Assembly: GCA_016801885.1 (NCBI GenBank)
Contig: CM028900.1
Location: 17,998,972 to 18,062,971 of the forward strand
DNA from: Toxotes chatareus
Taxonomy: Eukaryota > Chordata > Actinopteri > Toxotidae
Length of the DNA stretch: 64,000 nucleotides
Direction: 5' to 3'
The notes under the pieces were generated by a model. The model saw only the letters and a program-made list of their open reading frames with translations, searched no databases and had not been told where the DNA came from. Both the position numbers and the translations under genes were made by a program. This document shows positions 42,435 through 51,400 of this stretch, in pieces (position 1 is the first letter of the stretch; each line of letters begins with the position of its first letter).

Positions 42435-45400
42435 ACAATAGCATTTCAATGAATGAATTAAAACTGAATTTCTGGCTATTTGGAACATAAAATTCACTCC
42501 ATAGCACCACTCACACAAAAAGTCACACATCTAGCAGAACACTTGAGCAGAAGTTTCTCAGACCTTCCACATTCACCCACACAGATGGCAGAGTCTGAAT
42601 GTGAGTGTAGCACTGCTCCTTTGCCAATGCAAACAAGAAGCCTCACCATGGGCAAGAAAAGACAAATCCAAGGCTAACAGTCAGATTGCCCCATCTGGCC
42701 TAATTATGACTTCCCTTTTGGGAATGGCTATGGCCTTTGTCTGTGGATAGCCAGCTTTTCCCCAAAACTCTGTTTGCAGTCAAAGCATGTTTTTAAATTA
42801 AGATGCAAACCCAACACCGAAGGTATACTCATAACTGGCACAAGAACCTTTAATGATTGGAATTTTCACCCATAAATTAGAAGCTTAACCTGATCTCCAG
42901 CTCTGTGGCTGTGGTTGGTATCCTCTGGGTGGCAAGAAAGAAAAGACTGATTCCACAGCGATGAAACTGGGTCATATATTCTCTAGAGTTCAAACTTTCT
43001 AGAAGTGTGTGCAGGGAAATATTATTGCTATAAGATGAGCTATGATCGCAGTGACACAATTTATTGACAAGTTTTTAGACAGCTATCTGAGAAGCTTAAG
43101 TATGTCAGCTTTGATGTGACATGGAGCTGTCCGGATGGTCTAGAAGGTATAATTTTCCCAAGAAATTGAGAGCTACATGCACATATACATGTACTTTTCA
43201 AAAAATGTAATCCTGTACCTCAAACTAGGGCTCAAATGTGACAGTAAAGGTTGTTAATCCCTCAAAGCACAATTTGCTGAGGGATTTGAGAACTGGTGCA
43301 CTGCCAGCCTTCTGACATGCCCTTAAATATTGGAAGAAACATCATGAGAGTGGGTGTAGAAATCTTCCAGCAAACAATGAAATTTTAATTCTAACCACTC
43401 CTGAGGAAGAAAATCCGCTGTAATAGGATTTGATGACACCAGATTGTTCCCTCATATTAGGGAAAGTAATGATTTGAGTGACACTATCTTTCCAGACTGC
43501 GGAATGACACAGTAAGATGCGTGAAATATTGATTGCCAGTGTCTGCCGTTGTTTGTGTTTGTGTTGTGTGTGTTTTTTGGTGTGCAGTGGGGCTTGGCAG
43601 TCAGTCGTAACCAGTGTTACCAGGATAACAAAACTTGGAACTTCAGCTTCTCAAACAGCAAAGCTAAACCTGGCACAGAATTTAAAATTAGATGACTTTA
43701 ATACATTTAATACTTTGACAAATGCCTTGGAAATGACCTTCAAATCATCAGCTGCATCTGCATTGGAACCTGAAATTACAAATAAAATAGTATTGAAAAT
43801 TACAGCCTCATCTTCTCTTGTAAAGTGACTGCAGTGAGGTAGAATAACAAACTAAAGGCAGAGTACATCGCAGTGTAACACCGGAGAGTGGAAAGCGATC
43901 ACTTTGACTACTTACTGCAAATGTTCCATCCATTAGTGGAGCAAAAATTTAATAAATATGCTAATATGTTACAGTCTACAAAGCTGGTTGGCAGCTCATT
44001 TTCAACCTAGTGAGAGACACTAAAAAAAATAGTTGCTGTATTCATGGCTAGTCATTTTGGAACAAGAGCATCACTTATCAGGCTCTTTCACCCTGCGTTT
44101 GTTTGTTTGCAATGTCGTCATGAAAAGTTAATCAAGTGAGATAATTGAATGTTGTTCAGAAATGGTTCAGGATGGGAGGGAAGGTGCATGTTTGACATTG
44201 TTTAGTTTTCAGAGGTTTTATCATATGAAAATAAATAAAAGTGTTTACTATTGTTTTCTGTATTATTTTTAGTATCAGAAGTCAGAATCATAGAATATTA
44301 GAAAACACAATTATGGTTTGTGTTTGCTAAAGCAGATGAACCAAAACTTCCTCACTTCCACATCTGTAATGAGATTTTTTTTTTTTCTGCTACTTTTCAG
44401 CCGCTGTAGTCTGAAGACAACTATTATTCAAATCCTCAAATAGCTTAAATCAGTGTATTCTGCACAGAGGGCAAACACAATGCATTTGACAAGTTGTGCT
44501 ATTGTACAATACTGTGTAAAAGTCCAGATTACCCTAACAACAGAAACACATCCATATATTTTGGGATCAAATATATTAAAGAGCCTGTCAAAGCAGAGTG
44601 CTGGGAGAGGCTGCCGCACCTCATCACTGCAACATTCAACAACATTCAAAGGATTATTGCAGATGATTTTCTGTTGGCACAGGCTGACAATGAAATATTC
44701 ATTCAAAGACTGTGTGCAATCAAGCAAATATACTGTCAAGAAAGTAATCTGTGACAATGCTTGTTCCTTCATCTATAGGACTCTGATTTTGGAGGAGATC
44801 ACTAAAGTTGTAGTTAAACAAAGTATCTGGAGATCTAAATTGGAGATGAGTGCAATCCCATCTGTGTTGGTGACTTCAAAGGAACATCTGAGGAAAATCT
44901 GTGTTTAACTCTGCAAACTCCATTACAGGCTCCACTTATCTGCCTCACAGATAAGTTCAAACATGACTATATAATACTTTTTCCAGGATAATCAAAGCAA
45001 AACTAATAAAGTAAAAAAAAACTATGTTATCTTTATTTTCTATATTTAAATAGTTGAGGTCAAAACTCATGATAAATTTTATGCAGGAATTTAAATGAAA
45101 TCACCAAAAATTATAAAATTATAAAATTATAAAAGGTGGCAGGTAGCATATATTAAAAAAAAAACAAAACAAAAAAACAAATCCAACCACTCCATGAAAA
45201 TTATTGGTGTATGTGCCAGAAATGACAGGCTTACAGTAGGATGGCATGATTTTAAGAAAATATTTAACCGAAAATATTTAATTTTTCTGACCACTATTGC
45301 AAATGGCCTACGTGGTATTTAACAGTAAGCCATATCACCAGCTTACAGTATATTGTTGCTACAAAATCAGATAAAATCTTCTTGTTAAAGTGCTCCCCCT

Positions 45401-48400
45401 GTGGAAAGGTCAACTTCTAAGCAAATTCTCCTGCTTTTGAAGAAACATTTATGAACTTAGCTCAAATCCCTTCAGAATTACATGTTGTAATAGTTGTACT
45501 TAATATTGCTCAAATTCATTCATTCATTTTCTACCGCTTACTCTGTCAGGGTCGCGAGGGAGCTGGAGCCTATCCCAGCTGACTATGGGCGAGAGGCGGG
45601 GTACACCCTGGACTGGTCGCTAGCCAATCGCAGGGCTGACACACAAAGACAGACAACCACACACGCACACACTCACACCTAAGGGCAATTTAGATTAGCC
45701 AATTAACCTAATCCATGCATGTTTTTGGGTTTGGGATTGTAGGAGGAAGCCGGAGTACCCGGAGAGAGCCCACGCAGGCACAGGGAGAACATGCAAACTC
45801 CACACAGAAGAACCTGGAACCCCCTTGCTGTGAGGCGACAGTGCTAACCACTGCACCACCGTGCCGCCCCATTTCTCAAATTTAATCATGAAATTTTATT
45901 TATTGTTAATAATTGCACACTTAGCCAATCATGTTTGACAATATTTTGATATTAGCATGTAACACTTAATGATGCTGTTGGCAGCTCTGTACTGTCGCTT
46001 TTTAAGCTAACCATATAGAACAGGGAGAAGGAAAGTCTGTTTCATGCATCCTTAGCCTGACTTAAACAGATGGAGATGGGGTAGGGTGAACAACTGCATA
46101 AACAACTGTAAAAGCACAGAGAGACAATTACAGTTCATTTAGACTACTCACATGAAACAAATTTTGACAAGAGTATATATTAGATAGTTGATACAGAACA
46201 TTGATCAGTTTTTCCCGCAGGGAACACACTTGAAAGCTTAGTACAAAGAGAGAGGAGAGAGATCAGAGAACAACAAACTTCCCTACTTGGGGAAAACTCT
46301 GAATCAGAGCCTACAGGGGGATGAAATGGAATAGTAAGCACCAGCAATAACTGTGGCAGCTATGGTTGTATTGAGAGCAGTGAAGCAGCTCTTTCATTGG
46401 CAATGAGAGAGTGAGCACAGGTGTAATGGCAAAAACAGAACGCTATATTAGAGTGGGGCTCTGAATATGGGTATACAGTATGTGAGTCAAGTGTATAGCG
46501 TGAAGAGTGACTCCGCACTGTCTGAGCTTGCATCACAGGCCTCATTCTTTTAAGGCTGGAAAAACTTTACAGAGATTGAATTATATTTATTGTGTGCCAT
46601 TTATGATATTGAAATTGAGCTGTTTTCAGTGAGTAGTCAGCACCAGCTATTATTAAATGTATAAAGTAATCACAAGCTTTTGTTAAATGAGGTTATAAAT
46701 GATGAATGTAATTGTGTGGGCCGAGCTTAGTCAGGGATGCCAGAGAACTTATTATTAAGGTGTGAACTATATGTGTCTGCATTCACCTTTTAAATGTATA
46801 ACTGCTCATCCAACTCACTGTTATTTGAATTAAACTTTCTAACACTCTCTCTCACTCTGAACTACAGTAAAGACAAGACAGGGGCCAACCCTGAAATGAA
46901 ATCAGTAACTAAAATGCTTGTTGATTAAGGCTTTGTGTCTGTCATAACTCTTTATTCCACTTTAGACACTGATGTGTTGTCACTCTAGAGGTTTCAAACG
47001 CCAAATGCAATAAGTGTTGGAAATTTAATTTGTGGTATTTCTTGCTTTAATTATGAGAAATATTGGTTGGGGAGTGCTATGATTTACATGCAACTTCAAT
47101 TTAATTGTATATTCTCCTGTGTTTTCACAATGTACATTAGGGCTAAAAAAATTTTTTTTTAATCATAAAATTTATGTGGGGGGAAAAATATATTTGAACT
47201 GTAATGGCCTGTATGAATTTGGTACATGTATTGCTTTCAGATAGTTCAAATGAACTGTGTGCTTTTTGGAGTGACAGTCCTAATGTGCTCTGAGAAGGGC
47301 ACAAAAATACCACGCGAATTGGCAAAGCACTGTGTTGAAAACAATTACATAACCCTGCTGCCATGAACACTGAGCCCAGGCTATGATGTTTTATCACATG
47401 CATTTGAATCATAGAACTCAGTCAACACAGAAGTAATTACAACCATTATTTAGAATCTTTAATGAGGAAATAATGTAGTATTTTCTTTAGGCAAACTGAA
47501 CTTGTTTTTCTGTTGAAAAATTAGAGTCTCTGTTAAAATGGTTGCATTCCATCCATCAGCACTATCATAAAATCACTTATGATGGGGAATCTAAAGTCTG
47601 AAAAAGCACTACTGTGTGAATGAAATTCAATAAATGCAACTCAGTTGTTTTAGGTATTAAAAAAAAATCTGATGAGGATCTAAATTGGATCAAATGTCAT
47701 CATTTGAAGAACATTCTCATAACATTCACAATAGGTAATGCTATAAGCACACTGCTGTGGATGAATAGTAAATAGCATAATAAATAATAAATAGTCAATT
47801 AAGAGTGTGAAGAGTGCAGGAGAAATATCACTGGATTTTACCATTCAGTTTCAGTGTTTCAGTCATATAATTATTGCCATTGTGGCAAGGTCACGGAATT
47901 GCAATTACACTTTGCAGAGAGCTTTTAATTGAAATGTCAAGTACAGGAAGTTGGGAAACATGGCGACACCTGGCTGAGACGAGAAGGGCAGAGAGAGAAA
48001 GAAGAGAAAAAGAAAGAGAAGAGAGAAAAGAGTAGACTGAACTAGCAAACATTAAGTTAGATAGAGTTTTATTTCCCATTGATATTCACTACAACCACCT
48101 GCGGATTACAAGCGAGCACCACCAAGGTACAACAAAACCCTTCATAGTCGGACTGGCTATTGGCCATACTGGGACAAATCCCAGTGGGCTGCCACATCGA
48201 TGGGCCAGTGGACCATCACAAAAATCCATAAAGTCTTTACCGGCTCTCTCTGTGTAACTGTCATTCAGGGTGCGCATGCAAGTGTGCTGCTCACTTCACC
48301 GACCCGACCTGAGCTACTGAAAAAAAAAAAAAAAAAATCCTAGCGGAAACAGTGAATTATGTGATGTCCTGCATATATAGGCTTACAAGGCTGAATAGCT

Positions 48401-51400
48401 GACATTGACTTTGAGACAGCAATGTGAGAGTGTTAAGTTGGCATCAATCTATAGTACCAGTGATCTTTGATGACACTGCTATCATGTGACATGTGCTATC
48501 ATGATACAATCTGGATCAAGCTTCCATCACTGCTTTAAAAAAGAAAAGTGCAAACCCAAGAATATTTCTATTTATATTTAATTACTTTATCATCAAAAAA
48601 TTATACTGTATTTGGTAAAGAAAAAGATGGTGACTGTGATATTAATCACAGTCCTTTCCCAAACAGAATAACCGTGCATAATCTGGCTAAGATCTGATAG
48701 CACCACTTTAATATTGAGCACATTTTGCTGCAAAAGTGAAAACATTGAGTAAACTGTTTGAACAGACACGGAATCACCCTGGCATCAGAATTAAGCTCTC
48801 ATTTTAAATCTAGGAGGGGCCCAATGCCAAGCCATATGGGTTGACAAAGTCTCCAAATTCAGTTTCTAAGCAGCTCTACGCTGTTGCTGTTTTTCACCAT
48901 GTTCATTTGGAAGAAATTTGTTTGTGTTCACTTTCTAGGACTGCCCTAAACATAACATATGAAGTCTGAAGCTGAATTGTGTTTATTTAAGTCTGACATT
49001 TGTCTTACTCAATGCAAGCAGTAGAGACTTCAGAGATCCCACGGCACAGCCATGAGCATGCGATTAAGAATGAGCAAGTCTCCTGAAGGTGAACGAAAAG
49101 AGTTTGGTGGTTTTCCATCTGGGCACCTTCATATCAGGGCCTCTCGGGATGTTCAGCATGTATATTCATAAGAGGTGGGCAGGAAAGGGAGGGAAAAAAA
49201 AGTTTTGTAAGAGACCCCGGTTGCCTAAAACTTCTCTTTGGTGACCTCAATTTCTCCTGCTTCCCAATGAGTATAGTCTGTCCATGTGGAAGCCTGCATA
49301 CAGTGTACAGTATGTGTCCCTGAGTGACTGTAAGTAGAAGCTTAGCACAGACTCAGGCACCATAGTGTATTATAAACAACAGGAGGTTAAAAAACAAAAA
49401 AAAAAAAAAAAACTGGCAAGACAGAAAATAAATTCATATTTTATACAAGATTAATTTATTCTTTGAGAAAGTGTAAATCATTTTACCGCTTTAGGCTAGG
49501 AAGTTTCCAAAGCAGCTGACTGCAGTGTCGCATTACAAGTTGGATTGTTAGCATTCAGATCACACATTCATACACATCAGATAGTACCTCTTAAAGGAAT
49601 TTAGAACACAAAGGTGCCATGTTACCAATCCAGTGACAAGGGATGTGTGAAATGTCATCAGGCAGACAAGAAAAAAGGATGTCTACAATTCACAAGGTTA
49701 ATACAGTGTTGAACCCACAATGTAAAAGGCCAGACAATGAAGACAAAGACAATATAAATAAATCAGTGACAAGAAAGGAAAAATCTCTTAAGGGCTATAC
49801 AAGGCCTTAGCAAGGCTGAACAGGACTGACCATGACTGAATGGGAAGTGAACACAAAAGCAAATGTTGCTGGAGTTATGGCAGACTTAAATATAAAAAGC
49901 TCAGTTTTACTCCAATACAAGTAGAATTGCATTTGGCACATCTTACAGTTCCAATAGTATGGTTTTATTGGTTAAAGTAAGAAATAAATAAAACTGAAAT
50001 TTAGATCTCAGTTCAAGTTATAGTTGCCAAAGGTATGATTTGCTACATTGCACCAATTTATGGGGAAATTTAAGTCTTTAAAGTGCCCCCTGATTGAAGG
50101 TGGTAGGACGCTGGTGGCATACAGGTGTATCCACATTAGTTAGGAATAAAAAATAAAAAAAATAAATGAATTCCTTAATTTACATTAGAAATATTTAAAA
50201 GGCTTCCGCACAGATTTTGGGGCCTAATTTCTATTGTGAATGGAGAATACTAGTAGTGCAACAGAAAGTTCACACTGTGAAAAAAAGCATGAAATATGCA
50301 ATAGATCTCCTGCTTGGTAGTTGTAGGCTTTAAAATACCTGACATTCTAACCCTGATGCTTTGAACAAAAAATTTAAATGCAAAGCAGTACATCCAAATT
50401 AGGCTGTTGAATAAGAGAGAACACATGCCCCTGGACTTATTGGTATTTCAACTGTGTCTCTATCCTGTATTTAACTTGTTGCATTTTCAGTTTGAGAGAA
50501 AAATAATGTTTGTTTTTTTGTTTTTTGTTTTTTGTTGTTTTGGGAGGAGGTCTTGAAATCATGGTTCGTGAAACCACTTTAAGCTTCAGATTCATTTGAA
50601 AAACACAACATGTATTGTACCAGTGATTAAGTAGTACAGCATACAGAAGCTTTTCCCCCAAATGTTTATAGAACTCTTTATAAAAGCCTACAAAACTTAA
50701 GACAGAAAAAATTGCTATCTGGTAGCTCATTTAATTAATAATGAGATACCAAGTAAAGGCCCATCTTGGAGGTTATGAAATACATGAGTTCTATTTCTAC
50801 TGAACAATAATATAATTATAACATTATACAATATTATTAATTATTATTATGTTTTTCCATTTTAGAAGAGCAAAAAAAAGAAGAAGAAAAAAGAAGTTCT
50901 TGTTTTATTTCATTAATGGGTCTTATAAGCAAAAAAAGGTAAAGTTTTGCGCAAAGAAAGCCTTATTATTTTGGTATTCTTTCTGAACTTTATCTTTCTT
51001 GCTTTACCCTAGAGTTACAAGTTGCACAGATGTACTTATGGAGAAGATTCCAGGAAGTCTTTGTGCTGTTGCTTTGTCTTCAAAATACAGAAGAGCACAA
51101 CCGAGGACACATCCTATTCAACCAGAAGAAACATTCAAAAGAAGAGGACTCCATTAAAAACAATTTTTAAAAAGTAATAATAATAAAAGAAGCTATCCAA
51201 CCTTCTCTGTTTACATTTTTTTTCCTTTGGGACATTGTGGCCAATGAAGTGACTAATTAGTGGCCCCAGTAAGATACAGCAAGGTGAGGCTTACTGCTAT
51301 TATATTTTAATTGTGTGCCAGCAGTATATTAGAATAGTGTCTAATCTGTTTCCTTTTGGGGGATCTGTAACAGAGATGGTAATTAACAAGTTACAAGCAG

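Noticed and set aside
44453..44908. 151-codon plus-strand open frame with an overlapping antisense frame
   Set aside because: Both strands open across the same bases and neither translation resembles a known protein.
45848..45870. tRNA-like A-box sequence on the minus strand
   Set aside because: It belongs to the SINE head. The B-box region is degraded and no cloverleaf can be folded, so it is not a tRNA gene.
48100..48330. Possible dispersed repeat (blocks such as CAAATCCCAGTGGGCTGCCA)
   Set aside because: It seemed vaguely familiar as a fish repeat, but I found no second copy, inverted ends or target duplication in the window.
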